From contig JAGYKX010000003.1 of NCBI GenBank assembly GCA_018401115.1, forward strand, positions 40,883 through 104,882: 64,000 bases of DNA, read 5' to 3'. The DNA is from Flavobacteriaceae bacterium. Its GTDB lineage: Bacteria > Bacteroidota > Bacteroidia > Flavobacteriales > Flavobacteriaceae. The notes beneath the pieces were generated by a model, which was not told the DNA's origin, made no database searches, and saw nothing but the letters and a program-made list of their open reading frames with translations. The translations under genes were made by a program, and so were the position numbers. This document shows, piece by piece, positions 32,527-41,389 of this stretch. Positions within the stretch are counted from its first letter, which is position 1, and each line of letters starts with the position of its first letter.

Positions 32527-33684
32527 ATGCATTTTCCAGAAGTTCTAGGACAAGAAGCTATTAAGAGCCGTTTAAAAACGGCTATAGCGTCTAACCATCT
32601 CGCCCATGCACAATTATTTGTGGGAGCAGAGGGTAGCGGTACTCTAGCTATGGCATTGGCTTTGGCCAGGGAGGTGCTTTGTAGTGGCGAGGGTTTAACA
32701 GAAGAACAGAAACGAGCGGGCCATTTAAAAATGGATCATCTAAACCATCCGGACCTTCATTTTGTGTTTCCTGTTGCCACTTCGGATATTGCTAAAACAA
32801 AACCCATTAGCGATCATTACGCAGCGCCTTGGAGGACATTTATTCAAACCCAGGTTTACGGCAACCTATTTGACTGGTACCAACTTATGGGTACGGAAAA
32901 AAAACAAGGAAATATCTCTGTAGAAGAAGCAAAAGACCTGAGCCAAAAACTCTCTTTAAAATCTTATGAAGGCGGTTATAAAGTTATGCTAATTTGGGGT
33001 GTGGAAAAAATGAATACTGCAGCGGCAAATAAAATCTTAAAGCTGCTGGAAGAGCCCCCAGAAAAAACCCTTTTTATCCTCATTACAGAAGACGAAGAGC
33101 AATTACTCGCGACCATAAGGTCCCGTTGCCAAATCACCTATTTTAAGAAACTTCAGGAAATAGATATTGTGAAAGGACTTTTAGCAGAAGGGGCAGTAAC
33201 GCAAAATGCCAAACAAATAGCCGTTATGGCAGAGGGCAACTTCAATAAAGCGCTTGACCTATTTAGACAAGATTCAGAAGAATTGCGTTTTGGTGAATGG
33301 TTTGTGTTTTGGGTAAGGGCCGCATTTAAAGCTAAGGGAAATAAAAGCGCTATAAACGAACTACTCAATTGGAGTGGGGAAGTGGCTAAGTCTGGTAGAG
33401 AGATACAGAAAAACTTTCTTTTGTACTGTTTGTCTTTGTTTAGAGAAGCGGTTTTAATGGGCTATGGTTTAGAGCAATTTCAACACACACAAATTGAGGT
33501 GTCCAATTTTGATTTTAAAAAGTTTGCCCCTTTTGTCCACGAGGGAAATATAGAACAAATCACTGCGGCTTTAGAAAGTGCTGTTTACGAAATAGAAAGA
33601 AATGGAAACGCAAAAATGGTCTTTACTGATCTAGCTATTTCTCTCACCCGTTTACTGCACGCGACAAAAACTGTTTCAAACTAA
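32527..33684 (+). CDS. DNA polymerase III subunit delta' (clamp-loader)
   Basis: 385 residues of AAA+ clamp-loader type: FPEVLGQEAIKSRL at the start, GAEGSGTLAMALALAREVLC (degenerate P-loop), then VMLIWGVEKMNTAAANKILKLLEEPPEKTLFIL and ATIRSRCQ (sensor 1/SRC motif). The SRC arginine helps sliding-clamp loading. The P-loop lacks the usual lysine, as expected of delta' subunits, which do not hydrolyse ATP. DoxX follows 7 bases later. Confidence 0.88.
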   Translation: MHFPEVLGQEAIKSRLKTAIASNHLAHAQLFVGAEGSGTLAMALALAREVLCSGEGLTEEQKRAGHLKMDHLNHPDLHFVFPVATSDIAKTKPISDHYAAPWRTFIQTQVYGNLFDWYQLMGTEKKQGNISVEEAKDLSQKLSLKSYEGGYKVMLIWGVEKMNTAAANKILKLLEEPPEKTLFILITEDEEQLLATIRSRCQITYFKKLQEIDIVKGLLAEGAVTQNAKQIAVMAEGNFNKALDLFRQDSEELRFGEWFVFWVRAAFKAKGNKSAINELLNWSGEVAKSGREIQKNFLLYCLSLFREAVLMGYGLEQFQHTQIEVSNFDFKKFAPFVHEGNIEQITAALESAVYEIERNGNAKMVFTDLAISLTRLLHATKTVSN

Positions 33685-33691
33685 ACTTATT

Positions 33692-34096
33692 ATGCTACAT
33701 TTCGAAAACAACTTAACGGTATTAATACTTCTCGCTTTTCTTTGTATTACTTTTATACAAAGCGCATTAGACAAACTGATCGATTGGAAAGGAAACCTTG
33801 AATGGCTCAAAGGCCACTTTAACAAAAGCTTTCTCAAAAACACTGTGCCCTTTTTACTGGTGACTATTATTATCATGGAAGTCATAAGCGGTGTATTAGG
33901 TATTTGGGGAATTATGGATATTATTAATTACAACAAACCCAACGTTGCGCTAAGTGCGGCAGTATTAGGATGCATTTCCCTGCTGATGTTGCTTTTAGGA
34001 CAAAGGGTTGCTAAAGACTATGACGGTGCTAGAACTATTGTCATTTATTTAGTGCCTGCAGTCTTACTTGTTTTCTTTTTAGAAATGTCTACGTAG
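33692..34096 (+). CDS. DoxX family membrane protein
   Basis: 134 residues with four membrane helices. The family's block FIQSALDKLIDWKGNLEWLKGHF follows the first helix, and a second conserved stretch lies in helix 2-3 (MEVISGVLGIWG). DoxX proteins are small quinone-associated or redox-related membrane proteins of loosely known function. It is probably co-transcribed with the delta' gene. Confidence 0.78.
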   Translation: MLHFENNLTVLILLAFLCITFIQSALDKLIDWKGNLEWLKGHFNKSFLKNTVPFLLVTIIIMEVISGVLGIWGIMDIINYNKPNVALSAAVLGCISLLMLLLGQRVAKDYDGARTIVIYLVPAVLLVFFLEMST

Positions 34097-34278
34097 TAAA
34101 TTATTTTTTAAGAAGCCCTTAAAACCATCCATAAGATTAACTTATAAAACAGCAGAGATGTTATAGATTTTCTAAATGAAAAACGGCTTCCGTAGATTGA
34201 ATTTAAGGCTGTTTTTAAAAAATTGACACTATGTTGTGTTTGTGGTTTAAAAAACGCAAACAGGCGCTTTAAAAGCGC

Positions 34279-35160
34279 TTATTCTGGTTTTTTTAATACA
34301 TATACTAGAGAGGAATACTCTTTTGACCTTAAAGCAGATAAATTAGAATAAAGACCTTTAAAAAAGGCACTAAACAAAGGGGTCCTTTTTTGAGCGTATC
34401 TTTCAGATAACAAAGACACATAAAAAGCGTCTAAGAGCATTGGTCTGGTTTCTTCCAAAGACAGACCGTTTTTGTCTGCCAATTTTTTATGCCTCCTTGA
34501 GAAAAATGCCATAAATGCCTTGGAACATCGTAGGCAGCCCAATAGGGTCCGTAATGTTTTGCGTCCCATGAATTAAAATTAGGCACTGCAATAATGAGTT
34601 TCCCTCCAGGCGCTAATAGCACCTAATAATTTCTGAAGGCTTTGTTCATAGTGAGGCAAGTGCTCTAAAACATGCCAAAGCGATATTACAGAAAATTCTT
34701 GCTTTGGTATGCTATCTAAAGAGAGGTGTAAGACACAATTATTTTCCAAAGCAACGGCCCTAGCATTTTTATTGGGCTCCACTCCCAAAGCATGCCACTG
34801 CCTGTTTTTTAGATAAGACACTAGAGCGCCAGAACCGGCGCCAAAGTCTAAAAATTTCTTTGGACCATGGCAATGTTGCTCTAATAAGGTAGCCTTCTTT
34901 TTTAACTGATAATTTTTAGCTATTGCATACAATTTATCTGTTAAGCTGTGTTTATTGTTCTGATGAGAAATGTAATTGTCTTCAGGATAATAAGTCGCTA
35001 TTTCAGCTGGAATAGGCGTAGTCTGAAGCACATCTAAACCTGGCACACAGGCCACGCTAAACGTTTCTTTGCTATGTACATGATCTAAAACCTCTAATGG
35101 AAACCGCTCTTTTCTTTTAAACATTTGGGTATTAAAATAATATTGTTCCACGTGGAACAT
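34279..35160 (-). pseudogene. class I SAM-dependent methyltransferase, broken by two apparent frameshifts
   Basis: Three overlapping fragments on the minus strand add up to one methyltransferase of about 290 residues. The N-part (35160 to 34579) has the SAM motif LDFGAGSGALVSYL and VISLWHVLEHLPHYEQ. The middle part (34622 to about 34490) continues with LLAPGGKLIIAVPNFNSWDAK and DVPRHLWHFS. The C-part (to 34279) supplies DAFYVSLLSERYAQ. The second break is a missing base in a six-T run (34483-34488); the first, near 34620, needs one base removed or two added. The ATG at 35160 lies on a parS site; the next ATG, at codon 13, may be the true start. Substrate unknown. Confidence 0.85.
35144..35159. 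promoter_or_regulatory. parS: parS site (ParB binding), copy 1
   Basis: TGTTCCACGTGGAACA, a perfect 16-bp palindrome matching the bacterial parS consensus TGTTNCACGTGNAACA. It is in the first codons of the methyltransferase gene, where it would read as MFHVEQ. The same 20-bp context recurs at 37041-37060. Confidence 0.9.
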
Positions 35161-35165
35161 AAAAA

Positions 35166-37037
35166 CTATCTTCCTAAAAACACCAACAAAACAGAAATAT
35201 CAGAAGGAGAAACCCCGGAAATTCTAGACGCTTGTGCAATGCTCACTGGTTGAATATCTTGAAGCTTTTCACGAGCCTCATAGGAGAGCGATTTTAAAAG
35301 CGAATAATCAAAATCTAAAGGGATTTTTACATGTTCCAAGCGCTGTAATTTGTCTGCATTGTTTTTTTCTTTCTCAATATATCCTGCGTACTTAATTTGA
35401 ATTTCTGCCTGTTCTAAAACAGCTCTTGAAAAATTATTCTCACGAACATATGAACCTACGCTATCTACAGAAAGCATATGATCCATAGTAACATTGGGCC
35501 TAGAAAATACTTTAAACAACTTACCGGATTGAGAAATGGGAGCAGAATCTATCGAGGCCAGTTGATCATTAATCTCTGCTGGTTTAACGGAGGTTTCTCT
35601 AAAAAAAGACACCAAATTTTCAGATGCTGTTGCCTTTAATTCCATAGCCTTAAGTCGTTCTTCAGAGGCCAAACCTATAGCATGTCCCATAGGTGTTAAC
35701 CTAAAATCTGCATTGTCTTGTCTTAAAAGCGTTCTGTACTCTGCCCTAGAAGTGAACATTCTATAAGGCTCATCTGTTCCTTTGGTAATAAGGTCATCTA
35801 TTAAAACACCTATATAAGCCTCATCTCTTTGGAGGGTAAAGGGCGCTTTTTCCTGCACTTTTAAAGCAGCGTTTATCCCTGCCATTAGACCTTGTGAAGC
35901 AGCTTCTTCATAACCAGTTGTTCCATTTATCTGGCCGGCAAAAAATAAGCCATCTATTAATTTTGTCTCTAAAGTGTGGGTGAGTTGTGTAGGTGGAAAG
36001 TAATCGTATTCAATAGCGTAGCCTGGTCTAAAAAACTTCACATTTTCAAAACCTTTTACAGATCGTAAAGCTTTGAATTGAACATCTTCTGGTAGGGAGG
36101 TAGAGAAACCATTTACGTAAACTTCAACAGTATCCCAACCCTCAGGTTCTACAAAAAGTTGGTGGCTATCTTTATCTGCAAACCTATTTATTTTGTCTTC
36201 AATAGAAGGACAATACCTAGGACCTAGGCTCTGAATAGATCCGTTAAACATAGGAGATCTATCGAAGCCTTCTCTCAGTAGATCGTGAACCAGTGAAGAA
36301 GTGTGCGTCATATGACAATCTCGCTGAGTAGTGAGCGGTTTTGTATTGGTATATGAAAATTTTTCAGGAAGGGCGTCGCCTGGCTGAGGGATCATTACAG
36401 AATAATCTAAAGACCTTCCATCTACTCTAGGAGGAGTTCCGGTCTTCATTCTTCCAGACGCGAAACCAAGGGCAACTAATTGCTCTGTAATTCCAGTAGA
36501 AGCTTTTTCACCTGCACGACCTCCTCCAAGCTGACGTTCACCAATATGAATTAACCCATTGAGGAAAGTGCCGTTTGTTAGCACAACAGTCTTACCATAA
36601 ATTGGAATGCCTAAAGACGTTTTCACTCCAGTCACCGTGTTGCCTTCTATAATAAGAGAAGCCACCATGTCCTGATAAAAATCTACATTAGGCGTACGCT
36701 CCAAAGCCAACCGCCATTCTTCTGCAAAGCGCATTCTGTCGTTCTGGGTTCTTGGGCTCCACATTGCAGGGCCCTTTGATTTATTGAGCATTTTAAACTG
36801 AATGGCAGAGCGGTCAGAAACAATCCCACTATAACCGCCTAAAGCGTCAATCTCTCTCAATATTTGACCCTTTGCAATACCACCCATGGCAGGGTTGCAG
36901 GACATCTGGCCTATAGACTGAAGGTTCATAGTAACCAATAGCGTACTTGAACCCATATTGGCAGCTGCAGCTGCAGCCTCAGCACCGGCATGACCTCCGC
37001 CTACTACAATTACATCGTATTTATCTTGAAACATCAT
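35166..37037 (-). CDS. mnmG: tRNA uridine 5-carboxymethylaminomethyl modification enzyme MnmG
   Basis: 623 residues. The FAD-binding motif VIVVGGGHAGAEAA is at the N-terminus, followed by SCNPAMGGIAKG, the family signature GPRYCPSIEDK and LFFAGQINGTTGYEEAA. The C-terminal helical tRNA-binding region ends LLVFLGR. With MnmE it installs the cmnm5 group on wobble uridines. The start is one of two adjacent ATGs. mnmG often lies near the replication origin, and here it is bracketed by two parS sites. Confidence 0.97.
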   Translation of the reverse strand: MMFQDKYDVIVVGGGHAGAEAAAAAANMGSSTLLVTMNLQSIGQMSCNPAMGGIAKGQILREIDALGGYSGIVSDRSAIQFKMLNKSKGPAMWSPRTQNDRMRFAEEWRLALERTPNVDFYQDMVASLIIEGNTVTGVKTSLGIPIYGKTVVLTNGTFLNGLIHIGERQLGGGRAGEKASTGITEQLVALGFASGRMKTGTPPRVDGRSLDYSVMIPQPGDALPEKFSYTNTKPLTTQRDCHMTHTSSLVHDLLREGFDRSPMFNGSIQSLGPRYCPSIEDKINRFADKDSHQLFVEPEGWDTVEVYVNGFSTSLPEDVQFKALRSVKGFENVKFFRPGYAIEYDYFPPTQLTHTLETKLIDGLFFAGQINGTTGYEEAASQGLMAGINAALKVQEKAPFTLQRDEAYIGVLIDDLITKGTDEPYRMFTSRAEYRTLLRQDNADFRLTPMGHAIGLASEERLKAMELKATASENLVSFFRETSVKPAEINDQLASIDSAPISQSGKLFKVFSRPNVTMDHMLSVDSVGSYVRENNFSRAVLEQAEIQIKYAGYIEKEKNNADKLQRLEHVKIPLDFDYSLLKSLSYEAREKLQDIQPVSIAQASRISGVSPSDISVLLVFLGR

Positions 37038-37039
37038 AA

Positions 37040-37486
37040 TTATTGTTCCACGTGGAACATTTTAATTTTTTCATTCTCTTTGTTAGACATAACTATTTGA
37101 TCCTCAGTAGTTTTGTCTTTATATCCCATTAAATGAAGGAGGCCGTGGGCCATAACCCTTAAGCGTTCCTCTTCAAAGGAAACTTTAAAAATTGCTGCGT
37201 TTTCTTTAAGGCGGTCTACTGAGATAAAAATATCCCCAGAGACAGAGCTGCCCTCTACATAATCAAAGGTAATAATATCTGTTAGGGTGTCGTGTGAAAG
37301 ATAGGTTTGATTGAGCCCTAACAAATATTGGTCATTGCAAAAAATATAGGACAATGCAGACAAGCTATAACCTTCAGATTCAGCCACCCTTGACAACCAA
37401 TCCAAAAAAGGTCGGTCATTTTCAATTGGGGGTACGTCTATAAAATTAAAATCTATCACCAGCAAATTTTTGGCAAAGGTAAGCAT
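37040..37486 (-). CDS. ybeY: rRNA maturation RNase YbeY
   Basis: 148 residues. The zinc-binding region is MAHGLLHLMGYKDKT, i.e. H-x3-H followed by the K-D-K variant common in Bacteroidota instead of the usual DH. ITFDYVEGSSVSGDIFIS is the other conserved block. It is a metal-dependent endonuclease for 16S rRNA 3'-end maturation. The last five codons (FHVEQ) and stop coincide with parS copy 2, so the protein's C-terminal tail is dictated by the ParB site. Confidence 0.94.
   Translation of the reverse strand: MLTFAKNLLVIDFNFIDVPPIENDRPFLDWLSRVAESEGYSLSALSYIFCNDQYLLGLNQTYLSHDTLTDIITFDYVEGSSVSGDIFISVDRLKENAAIFKVSFEEERLRVMAHGLLHLMGYKDKTTEDQIVMSNKENEKIKMFHVEQ
37044..37059. promoter_or_regulatory. 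parS: parS site (ParB binding), copy 2
   Basis: TGTTCCACGTGGAACA, identical to the site at 35144-35159, located in the last codons of ybeY upstream of mnmG. The two sites are 1.9 kb apart. Confidence 0.9.
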
Positions 37487-37530
37487 AAGCGATTAGATTC
37501 CTAAAAATGTGTAACTTAGAAATAAAAAAA

Positions 37531-38586
37531 ATGACCTCATTTAAATACTTAGCAGCCTATACCATTCCAATGGCCACAGCCTTAGCGTTATATTTAAAAG
37601 GGCCGTTTTCTTTTGCGGCACTCATTTATGCATTTGGAATAATCCCTTTATTAGAAATAGTACTCAAAGAAGATGCTAAAAATGACCCCAAAGAAATTGT
37701 AGCGCTTAAAAAAGTGCGCAAAGTGTACGACTATCTATTGTATATAAATCTACCTATTGTCTATGTCTTAGTGGGGTGGACGGCGCTTGAATTTTACCAT
37801 GGAGCATTGAGCGCCTTTGAGACTTGTGGTTTGGTCCTTTCATTGGGGGTTTCCCTAGGAACCAACGGAATTAATGTAGCCCACGAACTGGGCCATAGAA
37901 AAAATAGTGTAGAGAAGACCCTCGCAAAAGCATTGCTCTTACCCAGCTTTTATATGCACTTCTTTATAGAACACAACTGGGGACACCATACTTATGCAGC
38001 CACAAAAGAAGATCCTGCAACGGCTCAATACCAACAAAGTGTTTATGGATTTTGGATCAGCAGTGTGAGCAGGCAATATGCCAATGCATGGAAAATTCAA
38101 GGCAAACGCAATAAAGAAAATGGCTGGGGGTTTTGGAGTATATATAATGATATGATGTGGTATACTATACTACAATTGGTGTATTTAATCACTATTTGGT
38201 TGGTGTTTAATATTAATACCGCTTTGCTGATGCTCGCCGCTGGCGTGGTGGGCTTTATACTGCTTGAAACGGTTAATTATATAGAACATTACGGCTTACT
38301 TAGGTCTAAAAATGACCAGGGGCGCTACGAGGCGGTTCGCGCCATTCACTCCTGGAATTCCAACCATATTATTGGTAGAATTGTGCTGTATGAACTTACC
38401 CGCCACAGCGACCACCACTATATGGCCTCTAAAAAATACCAAAGCTTGGTGTGTAGGGAAGAGGCGCCTCAAATGCCCTTTGGTTACCCTACCTCAATGG
38501 TCATTTCCTTGTTTCCGCCTCTTTGGTTTAAACTGATGAATCCAAGGGTGCCAGACGCGATGAAGGCCTTGGCAAGGGCCTCTTAA
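37531..38586 (+). CDS. AlkB-type alkane 1-monooxygenase (membrane diiron hydroxylase)
   Basis: About 351 residues from the ATG at 37531 (an upstream ATG at 37507 adds eight poorly conserved residues). It has six or so membrane helices and all the histidine boxes of the AlkB family: AHELGHRK, EHNWGHHTYA, NYIEHYGL and LTRHSDHHYMASKKYQ. These bind two irons and hydroxylate the terminal carbon of alkanes or related chains. It requires rubredoxin and a reductase, which are not adjacent. It is divergent from ybeY. True substrate could be a lipid or fatty acid and not an alkane. Confidence 0.9.
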   Translation: MTSFKYLAAYTIPMATALALYLKGPFSFAALIYAFGIIPLLEIVLKEDAKNDPKEIVALKKVRKVYDYLLYINLPIVYVLVGWTALEFYHGALSAFETCGLVLSLGVSLGTNGINVAHELGHRKNSVEKTLAKALLLPSFYMHFFIEHNWGHHTYAATKEDPATAQYQQSVYGFWISSVSRQYANAWKIQGKRNKENGWGFWSIYNDMMWYTILQLVYLITIWLVFNINTALLMLAAGVVGFILLETVNYIEHYGLLRSKNDQGRYEAVRAIHSWNSNHIIGRIVLYELTRHSDHHYMASKKYQSLVCREEAPQMPFGYPTSMVISLFPPLWFKLMNPRVPDAMKALARAS

Positions 38587-38713
38587 AATTGTTTTTTAAT
38601 AGAATATAATCACTTACTGCGGTTGGAGCTGTATTGGAGCATTAAAATTCAACGCAATCCATTATGGATGGTTGCGACACTTAAAGTATCTTTGCCCTAA
38701 CAAAAAAGAGATC

Positions 38714-40235
38714 ATGACTGAGAAAGTTAGGGTGCGTTTTGCGCCTAGTCCAACAGGTGGGCTTCATATTGGTGGGTTAAGAACGGCCCTTTTCAATTAT
38801 TTATTTGCCAAAAAACACGGGGGTGATTTTATCTTAAGAATAGAAGATACGGACCAAACTCGTTTTGTAGATGGTGCAGAAGAATATATAGAAGAAGCAT
38901 TAAATTGGGCTGGAATACCTTACGATGAAGGCCCTAACAAAGCAGGTGACTTTGGGCCATACAGACAAAGTGAAAGAAAAGATAGTTATGCCGCTTATGT
39001 AAACACCCTAGTAGAAAAAGGGGCGGCTTATTACGCATTTGATACGCCTGAATCGCTCGATTTTCATAGAACGGATCATGAGTCTAAAGGGAAAACATTT
39101 ATCTACAATGCCCACAATAGGTTAAAGCTGGACAACAGTCTCAGCCTTTCGAAAGAAGAAACGGCCTCGAAAATTGAGGCGGGAACACCCTATGTGGTGC
39201 GTTTTAAAACACCCGAAAACACCAGCATTACTACCTCTGATATCATTAGAGGGTCGGTTTCTTTTAAAACAGACACTTTAGACGACAAGGTGCTCTTTAA
39301 AAGCGACGGGATGCCTACCTATCACTTGGCTAATGTAGTAGACGACCACCTCATGGAGATCAGTCATGTCATTAGAGGGGAAGAGTGGTTGCCCTCTCTG
39401 GCCTTACATATTCAATTGTACCAAGCATTTGGTTGGGAGGCTCCTAAATTTGCACACCTACCCCTAATCATGAAGCCAACCGGGAAAGGAAAGCTGAGTA
39501 AAAGAGATGGAGAAAAAGGCGGTTTTCCGGTGTTTCCATTGGCATGGTTAAACTCTGATAGGATATAAAGAAGCGGGTTATTTTCCAGAAGCAGTCATAA
39601 ACTTTTTGGCCTTGTTGGGTTGGAATCCAGGCACGGAACAAGAATTGTTTGGTCTGGATGAATTGGTAGCCACTTTTGAATTGGAGCGGGTACAAAAATC
39701 GGGTGCTAGATTTGATCCTGAAAAAACAAAATGGTTCAACCAGCAATACCTGCAAATGTCTACTGCAGCAAAAATTCTACCTGAATTTAAAAAAGGTGTC
39801 CTTGCAGCATTTGGTGCAGCGGCTGTTGAAAATAAAAGTGATCATGTTCTAGAAACCATCATAGATCTGGTAAAAGAACGTGCTGCTTTTACCCATGAAC
39901 TCATTGAATTGTCTGCCTACTTTTTGCTGGATCCAACAAGCTACGATCAAAAGGCGCTTAAAAAGCAGTGGAAAGAAAATACCCCTCAAATTGTAGCTGC
40001 GCTGACAGAAATTATTAAAGGCCAAACAGATTTTAGCAGCGCTGACTTAGAGCTGACTATAAAAAATTATATCGCTGAGCAGTCGCTTTCATTTGGCGCC
40101 GTAATGCCTCCGCTTCGCTTGGCATTAGTAGGCGCACTCAGTGGTCCTCATGTATTTGATATTATGGAAGTGTTGGGTAAGGACCGTTGTATTGAAAGGA
40201 TTCTTGCGCTGGAAAATGCAGCTAAAGATCTTTAA
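38714..40235 (+). CDS. gltX: glutamate--tRNA ligase, apparent frameshift
   Basis: The first part (38714 to the stop at 39568) holds the class I motif [23 protein letters not shown] (HIGH-type) and [11 protein letters not shown] (KMSKS-type). The rest, in another frame, continues [24 protein letters not shown] and runs to 40235. Together they give the usual about 500 residues. The break lies at 39557-39562, needing one base removed or two added. The start is the ATG at 38714, not 38672, because [15 protein letters not shown] is the family N-terminus. As GlnRS is also present, this is the only GluRS seen and should be essential, so a sequencing error is the likely cause. A -7 box TATCTTTG is at 38687. 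Confidence 0.9.
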
Positions 40236-40284
40236 GAGTTTTCCGCAGCCAAGGGATTTTTTTTACACAACATCTATTAAAAGC

Positions 40285-40333
40285 AGTGCAATTGCTATTA
40301 ACGGAAGTTATTAGTAACAGCACTTCTTTTTTT
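40285..40333 (+). terminator. terminator of gltX
   Basis: A long hairpin: AGTGC (40285-40289) with GCACT (40320-40324), a small internal loop, then an inner stem of about 11 bp around loop GGAA (40303-40306), followed by a T-rich run. Confidence 0.75.
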
Positions 40334-40368
40334 GTATCTTTTATGTATCATTTAAAACAATACCACAC

Positions 40369-41322
40369 ATGGAACAATATGTATTAATTTTTCTGGGACT
40401 CCTACTTTTTTTAGGGTTTGTTAGATCCTTTTTCACCGTAAAGCAACAAACAGCAGCTATTGTGGAGCGTTTCGGGCGTTTCCATTCTATTCGAACTTCT
40501 GGGCTTCATTTAAAAATTCCTTTTGTAGACAGGATTGTCGCAAGGGTAGGTTTAAAAATCCAACAATTAGATGTGATTGTAGAAACAAAAACCAAAGACG
40601 ACGTTTTTGTAAAACTCAAGGTTTCAGTGCAATACGTTGTTATTAGAGAAAAGGTTTACGAAGCGTTTTACAAACTAGAGTATCCGCACGATCAAATTAC
40701 CTCATATGTGTTTGACGTAGTGCGCGCAGAAGTGCCTAAGATGAAGCTAGACGACGTTTTTGTTAAAAAAGACGACATTGCTATAGCGGTTAAATCAGAG
40801 CTACAAGACGCCATGCTGGACTATGGCTATGACATTATTAAAACCTTAGTTACTGACATTGATCCCGATAGTCAAGTAAAAGAGGCTATGAATAGAATTA
40901 ATGCTTCTGAAAGAGAGAAAATTGCAGCCCAATTTGAGGGAGACGCGGCAAGAATTCTCATCGTAGAAAAAGCAAAAGCAGAAGCAGAGAGTAAAAGGCT
41001 TCAAGGGCAGGGTATAGCAGACCAAAGAAGGGAAATTGCCCGAGGCTTAGAAGAGTCTGTTGAAGTGCTTAATAAAGTGGGTATTAATTCTCAAGAAGCT
41101 TCTGCACTAATTGTAGTAACCCAGCATTACGACACCCTTCAATCTATTGGAGAGGCAACAAACACCAATCTAATCTTGCTACCCAACTCTCCACAGGCTG
41201 GAAGTGATATGCTTAATAATATGGTGGCTTCTTTTACAGCAAGCAATCAAATTGGTGAGGCTATGAAAGAGCAAAAAGCATTAACCATAAACCAAAAGAA
41301 GACAGAAAACGGCGATATATAA
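40369..41322 (+). CDS. SPFH/band 7 (stomatin-like) protein
   Basis: 317 residues: one N-terminal membrane helix (about 3-20) and an SPFH domain (about 22-195) with QQTAAIVERFGRFHSIRTSGLHLKIPFVD at its start. A coiled-coil region follows (ASEREKIAAQFEGDAARILIVEKAKAEAESKRLQGQGIADQRREI). These membrane scaffolds form large oligomers and affect protease activity and membrane microdomains. The usual partner NfeD is not adjacent. A -7-like TATCTTTT is at 40335, just after the gltX terminator. Confidence 0.9.
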   Translation: MEQYVLIFLGLLLFLGFVRSFFTVKQQTAAIVERFGRFHSIRTSGLHLKIPFVDRIVARVGLKIQQLDVIVETKTKDDVFVKLKVSVQYVVIREKVYEAFYKLEYPHDQITSYVFDVVRAEVPKMKLDDVFVKKDDIAIAVKSELQDAMLDYGYDIIKTLVTDIDPDSQVKEAMNRINASEREKIAAQFEGDAARILIVEKAKAEAESKRLQGQGIADQRREIARGLEESVEVLNKVGINSQEASALIVVTQHYDTLQSIGEATNTNLILLPNSPQAGSDMLNNMVASFTASNQIGEAMKEQKALTINQKKTENGDI

Positions 41323-41340
41323 ATACCTCAGATTTCAGGC

Positions 41341-41371
41341 AAAAAAAAGGGGGCTTTAAGGCCCCTTTTTT
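41341..41371. terminator. bidirectional terminator between the SPFH gene and glnS
   Basis: A8, stem GGGGC (41350-41354), loop TTTAAG, GCCCC (41361-41365) and a T-run. It serves convergent genes. Confidence 0.8.
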
Positions 41372-41389
41372 AATAATATATTGTAACCG

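Noticed and set aside
39545..39570. Programmed frameshift in gltX
   Set aside because: No slippery heptamer with a stimulatory structure is evident at the break, and no GluRS is known to need recoding; a sequence error is simpler.
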